Positions 11,637 through 25,800 are shown, counted from the first letter of the stretch. The stretch: DNA of 64,000 nucleotides from Stictocephala bisonia (GCA_035578905.1 JAQJVL010000103.1:1531947-1595946), one strand, 5' to 3'. Translations and numbers: made by a program. Notes: generated by a model not told the origin, from the sequence alone.

Positions 11637-12032
11637 GGTTAGTGTGGTGAGTATAGTAACATTATTAGTGTGGTGGGTGTCAGAGACCGAAAATCTAAAA
11701 ACCCTATTAAAATTGTTTATATCAAAATGTTTATAAATAAATTAGTATTTTTAGAATAAACATACAATGTTTAATGCATTTTCATTGTTTTTCATGGTTT
11801 TATAAACTTTTTTGTGATTAAGAAAAATACCCTAGGTTAGTGTGGTGAGTAATAGTAACATTATTAGTGTGATGGGTGTCAGAGACCGAAAATCTAAAAA
11901 CCCTATTAAAATTGTTTATATCAAAATGTTTATAAATAAATTAGTATTTTTAGAATAAACATACAATGTTTAATGCATTTTCATTGTTTTTCATGGTTTT
12001 ATAAACTTTTTTGTGATTAAGAACCTTCTTTA
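11637..12032. repeat. 198-bp tandem duplication, two copies plus a partial third
   Basis: The unit starting GGTTAGTGTGGTGAG at 11637 recurs at 11835 with very high identity through TTTTTTGTGATTAAGAA near 12025. A short third echo (TTTAGTGTGGTTGGTGTCAG, about 12059-12078) follows. The low divergence points to a recent duplication. Confidence 0.9.
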
Positions 12033-12211
12033 CTCTGTAGGATTGAGACCATAACGTGTTTAGTGTGGTTGGTGTCAGGAACCGAAACGGAAGCTAAGGA
12101 AAACTGACTTCTCAACAAGAGAATTTTACATATAAATTTAAAAAAAAGTTGATAATTTTTTTAAAATTTATTATATACAATAAACATAATATAGTTTATA
12201 ATGTTGTATAC

Positions 12212-12350
12212 ACGTCACTCGACAGTACACATGGGCCTAAAGGCGTGTGTGAATTTTTATCAATGAGTGACCAACCGTTAGCTCAGTTGAGAATTTGAAC
12301 CTTGCCATCTGCAGTCTGAAACCTTGGCTACTGAGCCACCAAACCAGCAA
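12212..12350 (-). mobile_element. SINE copy, minus orientation
   Basis: Reverse complement of the SINE at 61975-62142. Shared blocks include CAATGAGTGA, TAGCTCAGT and CTGAGCCACCA. The box B-like GGTTCAAATTC is on the minus strand near 12292-12302. It lacks the long A-tail of the 62-kb copy. Confidence 0.7.
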
Positions 12351-12753
12351 TTTGCAAGAGCCTCGCCAATCTTGCCTTTTTTTATCACCAGTGGGTAGAA
12401 TTAGGTTTATATTTTATGAGAAAATCATTTTTAATCCGAAGCAGTAAACTTTTACAAAAAAAAAAAAAAAAAAAAATGGAAAATTCAAAATTGTTAAATG
12501 TTATTTATCAATTTATCTCCGTTGTTTTTTGTCCGTGATTTTTATCTTTTCTTTAAAATTGATGTAGTTTTTTTGTGCCGAAAACGAATTTGAAAACTAC
12601 AGTATTTTGGTCTAAAATAATTATTTCTCAAGATTTCGCGGAAAAACTATGTTCATGGGAAATCACCTATGTTGTGAAATGTGAGACAATGTACCTGGTA
12701 GATTGTGTTCTTCGTTAATTAGAGCATTATTTTTAATAATCCTTAACTATGTC

Positions 12754-13196
12754 GGCACTGGTGGCGCATTACTTTTACCCAGCTACTTGGGGACAAAGTG
12801 TTTGGGAGATTGTAGGTTATAGGTTCCATGCTCTGTTCTCTTCATACTGATACGGCGCCCGCTCAATGGCTGTCATCAACATAGACACTACTAGAGAAGT
12901 CTGGAGTGTCCGAGTTGAATGGTGGTCAAGGTTCAGATGTTGTGTAGGGAAGAGAACTGAGTGTCAGACTTTTTAGCTTAAAATCAGACCAACACTACGT
13001 GGTTCTGATTCCATGTAAAGCTGTAGGTCCCATAGTTGCCCTGGCTATTAATAAATAGTCCTTTCTAAGCTAAGTCGAACTCAGATAGTAACAATGACTA
13101 CACTCGTTAATCTACTCTTGTCACACTCATTCACTCCTCATATTCACCCATATCTCTACGATCGGCGTCTTAGAGATGAATAATGAAATTTATTCT
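12754..13196 (+). repeat. 440-bp dispersed repeat, copy 1
   Basis: Aligns along its whole length with 55478-55920 in the same orientation. Shared blocks include GGGGACAAAGTGTTTGGGAG, GACACTACT and GAAGTCTGGAGTGTCC. Both copies start GGCACT(G/A)GTGGCGCA and end at an AATGAATAA-like A-rich 3' end. The start resembles a Pol III box A (TGGCGCAGTGCTG), so a SINE is plausible. Confidence 0.8.
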
Positions 13197-13469
13197 TTAG
13201 TAAAGGTACTGATATTTGACTCACCGGCCTGGGTATGCTGTACCATTTGTATATTTGATGGTTCCTTGGTTTTCCCAGACTATAGACAACACCAAATGGT
13301 AATTAATGCACTTATTTAATACAGGCAATGTTATTTTATAATTTATTCATTAGCATGTATACCACTTTCCTATACATTAAATCATGGTGAGCCTATAAAT
13401 AAATTGTTAAAAATACCTTGAGACCTAGAAAATGATAGGGCAAAAGTAAGAATAAGTAAGAATGAAACC

Positions 13470-14110
13470 AATTTTTGCAAGCCACATTTTGCAGTGTTAT
13501 AAAATTAACAATTAAGGATACTTTTCCACTTGACTTATTAAAATATCTTTCATTCATACTGAAATAATTCTTTAGTTAAGGCTTACACTGTTGTTCATTA
13601 ACAATAGATACACACTTTAATGTTTATAAACTATTTAAACATAGTTAATCAAATGTATTCATACATTTGATTTTAATGTAAACCCAGGGTTTTATTTAGC
13701 TAGGTCTGTCTCAGATTCTCCAAGTAATAGGCCTGTTATCCTGTAAAATATGTTTGCCTTTGACCAATATTCTCCCCTTTCCCCAGTTGAATGTGCAGAA
13801 TAATTTTGTTAAATTGATATACTAATTGAAAGCTATTACTGAAGCTCACTTGATATGGTAAAATTAAATTAGATACAACAGAAATTAATTAAATAAACAT
13901 GGTTGCAAAATGTCTTGTGTCAAAACATAAAGAATAAAACAAGCAGGGAAAACATGTCAGCTTTTGCAGTTTTGTAAAATTAACAAAAAGATATACTTTT
14001 ACACTTGACATATTATAATATCATCTTTCATTCATACTGAAATAAGGCTTACATTGTTGCTCATGAACAAAGGATAAGCACTTTAATGTTTATAAACTAT
14101 CTAGACATAA
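13470..14110. repeat. Direct repeat pair of about 160 bp
   Basis: About 13480-13645 and 13965-14110 share blocks such as TTCATTCATACTGAAATAA and CACTTTAATGTTTATAAACT in the same order and orientation, separated by about 330 bp. The copies are diverged, including a 14-bp gap. Origin unknown. Confidence 0.75.
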
Positions 14111-14422
14111 CCTCACTTTGGCAATTAAAATTATTTGCAGTGATAGTTTTCCTCCAATAACCTGCTACAATACTATTTAAGAGTTAAATGTACAAATATT
14201 TATGTGACTGAATGCTTAGAACCCATACATAATAGTATATTCATTGGAGTAAAATTCTAACCTGTAACCTAACAAATGAAGATTATAGTGAGAAGAAAAC
14301 AAACAAAAAACAATTATACCAGCTGAGTGGCTTGGAAACATGGGACCATTTTGTATTTTTGATGAATTCGGCCTTGGTCAGAAACATGAGACATTTTGAC
14401 ACAATACAGTAACATATGACTA

Positions 14423-15221
14423 GCGTAAACCACACCAAAATAGTCTGATAATAGCTGTGGCGTGGGAGGCCCCCTCACTTCTCGCTCAGCAATGTTGTCA
14501 AATATAAATTCGTTAAAAATATTGATGATTTATGTTAAATAGCAACACATCACATGGTTTTATTATTATTATGTGCTGTGTAGCTATTTAACATAAATCA
14601 GTAATGAACATCATTACTCAGAATTTTACCACTACGTTCCCACGTAACCTATGGTTTATTTATGATCATATTTAAGGTCTTTAAACAGCTGCTTTGTAAA
14701 CAAAATGCCAATTAAATTGACAGTATTGAACAGGCGCATACATGTCATAGATGATACGTGTGGTTGAGTGATTCTGAGAAACGATATGACAACACCGCCT
14801 AAAATGTCATCAAAATATTCCTGTATACTATACCGCATCAAAATAGTCCAATGACATTTTAGGCGGTGTTGTCATATCGTTTCTCAGAACCACCCAACCA
14901 TACGTATCATCTATGACAAGTATAGGCATGTTCAAAACTGTCAATTTAATTGACGCTTTGTTTACAAAACAACTGTATTTAAAGACATTGTTTATATTTA
15001 AAGACTTCTAGAATGTAGTAGTAAAATTAACTATGGTATGTGTTAATCCTGTCATTGTTTATAGCATTATAATAATATAAATATTTTATATTATGTAGAA
15101 AGTACTATTAAACAATTTTTATCAAGTGAAATAGCTGTTTTTATCCGTAATTATATCACTATATATGTATAACCAAAACACGTGCATTATAACACAAACA
15201 CGGGAACTATTTTGGTATCAC
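14423..15221. mobile_element. Two copies of one MITE fused tail to tail
   Basis: The left copy begins GCGTAAACCACACCAAAATA after TA at 14421. The right copy ends with ACTATTTTGGTATCAC near 15221. Between them is a palindrome centred near 14827: GACATTTTAGGCGGTG and its complement, CGATATGACAACACC and its complement, and more, with arms of about 150 bp. Both halves match parts of the single complete copy at 61028-61495. The TIRs at the junction are damaged. Confidence 0.75.
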
Positions 15222-16698
15222 GACGAGACTGTGCAGTAGCGGGTAAAAATGGGTAATTCATCATGATTTTGAAGTTTTCCCAATATACAATACGTCATTA
15301 CCATTCAGGCTTTGATTTTTTTTAAAGTGTACTATGAATTCATCACTGCTAACTATGATTAGTATAAATATAATTTATATATTCTAATCAATAATACTAA
15401 CTATTAAAGCTTATGTATTTATAAGCATAATATATATATATATATATATATAACAGAATAATAATTATGTAATTATATGTAATTATGTAAAATATTTGTC
15501 TTTCAATCTAATTACCTGTTTTTCTTCGTTTACAATCTTTATGAATGGTTGTATATGAAACAACATTTCCATTTCATTTGACCGTTTGACGCCATTTATG
15601 TCGGGAACTGCAATTTATCACTCATTGCTATTAAGTCCGACCAAAATATTCCACAAATTCTCAAATATATATTTGTATCAATTCTTTTAAGTTTGATATA
15701 AACTTTTTTACCAAGAATAAAACAAATTTGACTTTCAGATTGAGTTTTTAAGTGCATCGATATATTAAATCCAAAGACTGCCAGAAAATATAACATCAAA
15801 AGTCTAATTCACATGTTCCTAATATAGACAAATATTTTTTTCCTCAACTATTACACAAAGCGTGGAAAAACACGCTTTTTGGGCTTAGAACTGTGGCCTA
15901 GAAGAAGGTAGACATCAGCATTACTCAAATACCCCTGAATACTGGAAATATTTATCTTCTTAAGACAGCTACTGAAATTCAGTTAGTACCCTATTATGTG
16001 TCACATGTAGTTTATAAAATATCCCTAAATTGTCTATATAACTTGTCTTTCCGCAGTTTATTTCAGATAATTTATTCTTAATGAATGCATATGCCTTTTT
16101 AAAATACAGAATTATTTTATGAAATCTAATATTCTAAGTGGTATAACCATAGACCCTCAATTATACTACTAGAAGGTATAATACAAGGTCTATGGTATAA
16201 CCACCATTCTGCATCGGTCATAACATATTCTGGATTGAGTCGGCATATTTAAGGTATTTACTACTCTTTGTTTTGACCAAGGTTAATTTGATCTTAAAAG
16301 GGAAATTTTAGTACGAGCAGAGGGTAATTTGCTCATAGTGGTCGAACAACACTGAATCCAATCGTCTGAATCACAATAATAGTATTCACAACTACAGACA
16401 CAAAAATTACTCAATTAACTGTCTTATCAGACCTGAAAATTAGTTGTATTTGTTACGTGTTATTTAAATTTTAAGAAAAAATCAATTAAAATTGTAATCT
16501 GCGGAAAATTAATGCAAAATTAAATATTTGTATTTGTGGTACAGATAGTAGTATAATTTATTTTTACAAATGGTTTAGTAAATGAGGAATCTTATTGTTT
16601 ACAATCCCACTGTTATGTAATGTAGATTGGAGTAACTTACTTTAAAACATAGATCTAACCTAAATTCGGTTTTAAATAAAATAGTGTGCATAAACTGA

Positions 16699-16824
16699 AT
16701 GCAAATGAATTCTTCTCGTGAGGGTTCATTTGGTTATCAATCTACTGGTTCATCTAGGGATCCTATATGGACGAGAGTAGCTGATGACCCTGCTGGAGAT
16801 AGACGTTCATATGGAGGCTCGATT
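16699..16824 (+). CDS. Transporter first coding exon, form A
   Basis: The ATG at 16699 comes directly after an in-frame TGA (16696-16698); a second in-frame ATG is at 16705. It encodes 42 residues, starting MQMNSSREGSFGYQS, rich in Ser, Gly and Arg, a cytosolic-tail composition. It ends GGSI in phase 0 at a perfect donor GTAAGT (16825). Confidence 0.8.
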
Positions 16825-19800
16825 GTAAGTAAATCTTCACTCTATTAATCCCATAACATATTTCCTAGGTAGTTTAAATAGATCTAAGCCTGTGAAATTA
16901 TTGGCAGAATTTATTCAGCATAAACTATTATGTCAAAAGGCCCTAAACAAACTTAAAATTTAAGGGTTGTTGCTTGCTTGGTGGTTTCCACTTCTGCTTC
17001 TTAATGCAGATGGTCACAAGTTCAATTTCTGGTAGGTCCTCTCAATAATTTGCCAAAAGAGGTTTGGACCATTGTCCCAAAAACTTTAATAATATAATTT
17101 TTTTAAACATCTGCCTTTTGGCATATTATAAGAGTGTTTTTTCTCAATAATATGCCACAGGAATCAAGCATAAATTCCAAATTTGGAGATGGTTTTATAA
17201 AAAAGTTTTTATAGAAGGATAATAATACAGTAAACATATTTGGGTATTTATGCACTTTCTTGCCACCTCAGGAAATATGATTTCTTGTTGTTAAAAGTGG
17301 TGAAATATGATTTTATATCTCTTGAAGGGGTTGATTTCAACTCGTTTTTACCATAAAACAGGAAAAGTAGTTTTTAATCTGATATTGGAAAAACCAGCTT
17401 TTTAAAAATCTTTATTTTGTAAAAAATGTTTTCATTTTACATGATTTTTATGCTGAGCACTAATATGTATTGGTTTATCAATAAAGTTTTTTCGGCCCAA
17501 AATATACACTTTTTACTGACCTTACCAAACATAACTTACCTTTTCCTAATTGTCTATTTATTTAACTAAAATTCGTAATTTTTGTTAAATTCGTGTGCCT
17601 GGCCTTTGTGTCGGCTGGCCCAACAAGAACATAGGTGCATTCGGTTTTTGTGGTTAATAGTTGTTGATCGTTATGTATGTATATTGATCGCTATATAATA
17701 TTTGCCTTATGGCAGTTAATCGTTATTCAAAGCAAAATTTGTTTTTCCATTATATCTGGAGAAATAAAATTGTTCAAGTGCAAAATAATTTTCAAATTTG
17801 TATTCAGTGCAAAAACACATCCAATTAAAAATAGATGATTAAAATATCATTTACATCAAAGGAAATATATCAGAAATACCAAACGTAGTGTGATTGAATT
17901 TTTAGAATTTTCCGGTAAAATATGTGTTTTCTGTAGAATAAAAAGCATATACGAGGGCCGTTCTGAAAGTATCCTCCGGTTGCTCATAGAATAGGAAGTG
18001 GAGGGGATAGTGCCGCCATAGTAGCGTTGACGCGCAGGTCTCGTCAGTCGGCATCCAGCCGTGGTACTGTGAAGGTCGTGTGAGCGCTAGTTCGTTTTCT
18101 GTAGCTTGTGAAAATGGCGTCTGTCATAGAAAGTCCCGCCAAATATGACGTGCGATCTGTCATTCGATTTTTTACAGCCAAGCAGTATTCAGCGGCAGCC
18201 ATTCATAGAGAACTGTGCACTGTGTATGGACCGGCAGTAATGAGTGAAGGAGTTGTTCGGGAATGGTTCAGACATTTCAAAAACGGCCGAACTAACGTCC
18301 GTGATGAAGAGAGGAGTGGCAGACCATCTGTGGTTACCGATGAACTTGTTGACAAAATCAACGAGAGGATTCATGACAATCGACGGTTCACTATCTCAGG
18401 GCTTTGGGATGAATTTCAACATATTTCTAGGACTGCTTTGTATGAGATAGTGACAGAAAGGTTTAGGCTACAAGAAATTCTGTGCTCGATGGGTCCTGAA
18501 AATTCTTTCAGAAAACCACAAAAACCAGCGAATGGACTCTGCTATTGACTTTCTTATGCGCTATGATCAAGATGGTCATTCTTTTCTGAACCGAATTGTA
18601 ACGGGACGATGAAACATTGGTTAAATATGTGAATCCGGAGACTAAAGAACAATCAAAGGTGTGGGGTCATACACACTCGCCACACAAACCAACAAAAGCC
18701 CGGCAGGATTTTTCCGGCAGGAAGTTAATGGCAACTGTGTTTTGGGATTCAAAAGGAATTCTTCTTGTGGAGTTTATGGTACGTGGGGCAACAATCAACG
18801 CAGATTCATACGTTGAAACTTTAAAAAACCTACGAAGGGCAATTCAGAACAAACGCCGTGGTTTATTGTCGTCTGGCGTCATTTTCCTTCATGACAACGC
18901 CCGACCCCACAGTGCTCGAAAAACCAAAGACCATCTTGAAAAATTTCAATGGGATGTTTGTAGCCATCCACCCCAGCCCAGATTTAGCTCCCAGTGACTT
19001 TCATCTGTTCATGCACTTGAAGAAATGTCTGGGCTCTCAGAGGTTTGAGGACGATGAGGAACTCAAGAATGCAGTCTCTGGCTGGCTCAAGGCACCGGCG
19101 GCCGATTTTTATTCTGAAGGGATTTGTAAGTTAGTGCAAAGATATGATAAGTGTTTGAATGTTTTTGGAAATTATGTTGAAAAATAGCTGAAAGATGTAG
19201 TTTTAGGATGTATATAATAAAATATTTTTAATTATGTCTGAGTTTTATTTAAAACACACTGGAGGTTACTTTCCGAACAGCCGTCGTATCTTGTGAAAAT
19301 ATAGCCCATCCTTGGCCCATTTCAAGCAAACTTTTCAAATTTTGTTTATAGTGGCAAGAAACTGCACAATAACCCATATTTGAATAACACTTTGTAAGTT
19401 GATTGTCGTATAGTAAATAACAATGTTAAGTTTAGGAATTAACAATTATAATTTCTAAAAAATATTGATAATGATATTTTTATAAAACAATACTAGCAGA
19501 CACAGGATATTAATTGATTTCTCAATCTTTGGACCACCCACCCATCCACGATACATGCCTCCATGGCCAGCCTACCCATTCACAGCACGTGGCTCCATGG
19601 CCCACCTACCCATCCATTGCACGTGGATCCATGGACATCATTTATCATCAGTGATTAAAATTAGTTTATCATAAGCTAAGCTGGCAATAAACGTGTTCTA
19701 ATAAGGTAGTTAAAAATAAAACAGAAGTCATTTAGCAGCTACGTTTACATTATGGAAGAAAACATGTTATACAACTAAAGTTTATATAATAAGTTAAATG

Positions 19801-22800
19801 TTATGAGTTGAAAATTAATGTCTAAAAAGTGATATACAACATTGTTTGTTATATATGGCAGATTTTTCTGTGTCTAACAAAAATTGTGTTATCCATTTGG
19901 TGTTGGTAAATATCAAAAACAAACTTTACTATATATAACATTGTTATATCTAACAATGTTATATAACATTTTTGTGTAGCATTTGTTACATACCATAGCA
20001 TTTTCTGTTAGTTCATCGTTATATTGCTTTGTGACCACACGATGTAAAGAGAACTCAGCTACTGACATTTGTAACTTGGGTGACTTAGAAATATCTTTCA
20101 TTGTTTTTTATTTATTTTTCTCTATAAACCGTTAGAATGACTCAAATTTACAATTCAATTTAACCCTCTCCCGTTTAAATTCCCGCCACGCGACCATGAC
20201 GCTACTGGGCAGTATTATTTCTGGCCGCTCCACCGCTTGGATCACGTTTCCGTAATCGTGTTTTTTAAAACATAGTTTTGAACATAAATAGTACATATTA
20301 TATATCATTTTAAAGCTTATTTAACGTTATAAATTAATATCTAAATACACAACATAGTTAAATTTAATTATTATACATAGGCCTAATTTTTAGTTTTATT
20401 ATATTTTTTAGACAATATTGTTTTTATGATATCAGCAAATATATACAAATGTAAAATAATTCTAAATATTTAAAATAAATGATTAATTATAAACAAGAAA
20501 CATCGTCACTAGACACCTCACTCTCCACTTTCGACTCATTTTCAAATATGCGGTCAATTTCACTATTACGCAAAAACTGATCTTGATTCATTATAAGTCA
20601 CTAAGAATCAATCACAAACAATCACTGTATTTTGGCGGTAAACAAACACGTTAATACTGTACATACGTACAATATTATTATTTAGTTTCTTATTTAGTCA
20701 GCTGGCGTTGATGTATAGTTCCATTCCAGTGTGCCCGTAAGGTAGCAGCACTAAACAGAGGGAAATATATTTTACTGCATTTAGCTGCAGATTCATAAAA
20801 ATAATGTTTCTCAGAGAGCAGCACATTATTGTTTAGGTAGAATAGAAAATCAATTCTACATATAGACAATACCGCAAAAGTTTCTTTGAGGCGATAACAG
20901 ATCGCGCAGGCATCTGTAATTCGAGTGAAGGCGTTTGGAGGCGGTCCGTCAGTAGTACCACGCCCATCGAGGATACGCTTCGAGGCGGATTGACGGGAGA
21001 GGGTTAATATGGCAGCTGCAATTGATGTATTTTTTTTAGAAAGGGCGCTTGGGACTAAGATGTAGCTTCTTATTAATATAACTTTTTCGTAATTAGCTTG
21101 CTTTGTAGGACACCAATTGTTCTGATTACAACATTCAAAACAAACATTTTTACGGATTTTTGAAACATTTTTACGGAAACATTGAACCTGTTATAGAAGA
21201 ATAATAAATTCCTCTTTTAAATTATTGCTCAAGTTTATTTATTGGTGGCCTAAATCAAATGTAAATGAAAAAAATACAACGTACATTTCACATTAAAATA
21301 ACTGTTGATTCCAGGTAAGGAAAAAGATGTCTGCAACTTAACAATTTTAAAATGTCTATTAAATAAATGAGCTGTGTGTTGTAAATAGCAATTAACAAAA
21401 TACATGTCTATTTGATAACCCCTAAACACAACTAAATTAATAATATTAAACGGGCGTTCCTTATCACAGTGATATCTTCAGGCATCGATCATGTATCTTT
21501 TTTGAATATTAATATAACATTTGTATTACACACAATATGAATAAAATAGTAAACACAGTTGATTTTCGTTGTCATGTTAGTTTGATTGTTAGTTAATTAC
21601 AGCACAATAAAAGTGTAGCGGAGAGCCAACTTGAATGTGTATTGACACACCCGCCCATCCACACACAAACATTGGTATTAACCCACCCGCCCGCCCACAC
21701 ACAAAATTGGTATTTATGAAAGTTCATATGGTACACATGATCAGCATCTGGTAGCATATGAAAGTTGACATAGTAGAAGTGGAGAAAAAGATACAATCTT
21801 TGATTGGTCATTTAAAAAGATGTTTTAAGGAAAAGAGTGGTTCAGGAGCTACTGCAGGACCAGGCCACACCAAATAGGTTGCTTCTAACAGTCTTTTGTT
21901 CTAAATGGATAAGAAGCAACTGTTGAGAGTTTAGGACAGCATGCAGAATTGAGACTGATGATACCAGTCACCACCACTTTTTCACAAACAGGTACACATA
22001 TCTAAATCTGGTGTAATTATTTGCAATTTTGTAACTCATCATACAAAACTTGTACTCACAATCTTCACTTGTATCAAAAAGATCTTGAAACTACCATTGC
22101 TCTTAATATCATTTCTTAATCATGGTTCAATAAGTAAGTCATCAGCATTGAGATTATTTAATAAATCAATGCCGTACCACTGCATGTAATATATCTTGCA
22201 GCAAGCGATGGTTGAACCCAAAATCTATGTTCTTTTCTTTGACTTGCAAAAGGTTGCCTGAAGAATTAAGTCCCTCCTCTTCGACATATTTATGCTAACT
22301 GGGTTTTAAATTTGTCAGATTTTACACGTAATATCTGAAGCTGAAACTCCTACTATGTAACATTTGGCACTTCTAACAATGTTAGGTGCCTATATACACC
22401 ATATAGCAAAAGTTGTAAATGTTACGTTTTGCTACATAGTGTAAGCCCGTATTAACTTATTAAATCTGAAACCGCATCTGCAACATTCTCAAAGAAATAT
22501 TCCCTGACAAAAAAATAAAAATATATTTTTGGCATTTTTGTACTGCGTGATGTAAAATTACTACGATTATTTCTACAGTTATTTTACTGATTGTAATTAG
22601 TAAAAAATAAAATTTTGTTTTTGTGTATCTTATTTTATTTATTATTTTTTGCTCATGATGAGCAATTAATAAGGGTCAGCGATGTGTTCATTTTTGTGAA
22701 CAAAGTAATTTGGTGATCGCATAAAATGTTTGTCTCAAAATATCAGCTGTTTTTGTAGTCCATTGTGGAGCGCTAGTGTAGTCCCAGGTAAACGTAATGC

Positions 22801-25800
22801 AGTTTAAACCAGCTGTGGTTGCGAGCCTCACTAACTAACAAAATTACAGGCACAAATGTTCCTATTAGATGAAATATCTATTGTAGCTATATATAATGTA
22901 GGACGTTACTATCCACTGGAATCGTTGGCTAAAGCCCTCACCAAATAAATGGTACAGCCCTTTTGTGGTGGTCGTAATAGTAAGTTCATTAAAACAGAAA
23001 TTTCTAGTTACAATACATAAATTTTGAGATCATTGATATCTATATTAAGGATTTGGAAACGATTACCTCTTTGCAGTTAAATGTAGTGTTATAAAACACT
23101 TGATTTTTTGTATTTAGCTAACATGGTTTTTATTCTCAATAATTATATTTTATATGTGTTTGTTTCAGTCTCTGAGTTCAGATTCTTAATTAAAATGTTA
23201 CCATTTTAATAATTTTTCTTTTGATTTTATTAAACAACTTTTTAATAAGATATGTTACATACAAAATGGAAATATTATATTAAATACTTAAATTAGTCTA
23301 GTATGTATTTAAATTTACATTTTAATAATTGTATATGAAGCTAAAACAAAAGTGTATGAAAATTAGTTTTTATCACTAAGGATTATTTTAAAAATAATGT
23401 AAGCTTGATGTATAAATAAAGGAAACTGTGTTAACCATTAAGTGCATGCGGAGCCTGAAAAGACCCCAGACAAAATTAATTTTGGATATTTCTCTAAATT
23501 TGGTGGTATGAGTTCAGTGCTGCCAGGTACCTTCCACGTGGTCTATGAGTTATTCCTAGCAACCCTCAGTTTAGAGCTGAACTTGGCCAGTGTCACTTAC
23601 GGTCCGAGCCAAAAGTCTACTGCACTCTCAGGTCGTTCCGACCCCCATGCGAGCACTGCGTAATCTTCTAGTATTGTATGGTAGGGGAAATTTACTACCC
23701 TACGCGCACACTTATGCTATTTTTTTTATGCTGAAAACAGTTGTGAATTTATGATAGTGTAAATAATTGCATTTTGTCATTTGTATATATTTATATAGTT
23801 TTGCCTAAATAATATTGTAATAGTGACTGGAAATGAGTTATCGCGAAAACAAAGAGGATACTATAGGAGGTTATTTTCTGGAAGTAATGGGAAATGACGA
23901 CATTTTTATGGATCTGTTCCTTCAGATTATGGTGAAACAGATCATATTAGTGACTCAGATCACAACATGGACACTGAGGTTGACGAAACTGATGCCGACC
24001 CCGACTTTGACCCAGGGACTGAGAGTGACGCTAATTCTGACATCAATCTACCGACTGATGGTGAGGAGCCTGCTGCACTCCAGCGAGGCATAAAGATTAA
24101 ACCATCTGTGTCAGTGTATCAGCGGACAACGTTCCTTTCGAATTCTGGAAATACTATGGATAATGATGTTGGAAACCCTGATGATAATCTGGATCAAGTG
24201 ATGAAAGAGGATGTACAAGGTGCTAATGAATAGTTGTGTCAATATTGTCACTACAAATTATCTGATAAGATGTAATATAAAAATAAAAGAAGCCACAGTT
24301 AATTTATTGTTTATTTCTAATTTATGTTTAAATATATTGTTATCAATTCATTAAGTAAGTGGAAATCTTCACAAAGCCATCAATTCACAGATTAAAGAAG
24401 ATATAAACTTTGATGTAGTTCTTAGAAAACAAGCAAATTTAGGCTGGCTTTTGTGAAGAAACATAACTTACCTATCCTAATGTTGGAATATTTATGATTA
24501 CTAGAAATATTCATTGCCAAAAGTAATTGAAACTGCCAGTCTTATCAGTGGGATCATCAAATATTTAAAATATTTAATCACACTTAGGGTTAAATATATT
24601 ACTCACTGAAAGACAAAGTCAGAACACATGTTATACAGTACTTACCTGGATTCATATATGCTTTATGTTTGGCTTCGAAATGTTTAGACAGCCGCCCTTT
24701 TGAAACTGATAATTTTAGACATGCAGCCTCTGTACACATGAAATGTGTTTTTCTAAGATCAACTTTCATACCAAAATTCAGTTTTGTATGTCAAACGGTT
24801 TTTAAGATATTAAAATTTGTTTAAAAAACACTTACAGACACACAGACAGAAAACGGATCAAAAAAAGACAAATGTTATATGGGATTATTTGCTCGTATTG
24901 ATCTGACAAACAGTCCTCTAATACAGTCCTAAAATACATGACAGTCGAAGCTGGACACCCTGTACAGTATTTATAGATAAAACAAAACATTCTCTGAAAA
25001 CATAATTCTTACTTTGTTTAACAGTATGAAAGATGTATAACCTCCTGAATATTATAAACGTCTTATTTCAATTCCAGCTGCTGTTAAAATTGTATAAACA
25101 ACAATATTAATATTAGAACAGATGTTACTTTTGATAATTATAAATCTCTTTCAATGTTTCTCTTATGGCCAAAAACATACTTTGTAGGCTTCCCATGCCT
25201 TTCAGAGTGAAAATAATATCTTTATGCACAACTACGAACAGGAGAAAATTGTTAAACACCAAACATTAAAATAGGGCAAGAAATAAGGGAGGAGTTGCGC
25301 TAACAAAACACTAGTTTACATATTAAATATAAGGTTTAATTAAAAACTATAGTGATTTTAATTCATAGTGATTTGTGACATGTTATCCTTGGCTAAAAAA
25401 ATTAAGAAAGTAAAAATAAATTTTTGTTACATTTTCTTAGCAATATAAATGAAGTAATCACCTATTAATCATAGTAAGTTCCTCCAAGAACTTCGTCAAA
25501 ATTCATAAGCACACTTAGCTAATTACGACATTGAGCTTACCATGTAACAAACTAGAGTACAATGATTTGTAAAGTGGGTCAAGTTTCTCTGTAGACTCAG
25601 TTGATAAGAGGAGTGTTATCAGTGGGATTCTGTATGGAGGTGTTGACTACATGGACTGAATCAGTTGGCTAGAATCATGTCTACAGCTAATTTGACAGAG
25701 CCTATTGGTAGCAAGAAACAGAAAACTTCTAAAACAATTGTGAGTTTAGTCGTATTGGAATAAAGCTATATTTAAAATTTTGTTAACATTAATATATGTA

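Larger units (their letters stand above)
10200..16698. other. Intergenic region between divergent MAGE and transporter genes
   Basis: The two start codons face away from each other 6.5 kb apart. The DNA between holds a LINE relic, a tandem duplication, a reverse SINE, one copy of a 440-bp repeat, a 160-bp direct repeat pair, a tail-to-tail MITE pair and a TA run at 15430-15452. I cannot point to a TATA box or initiator that stands out from the AT-rich background. 15230-16698 holds nothing I recognise. Confidence 0.6.
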
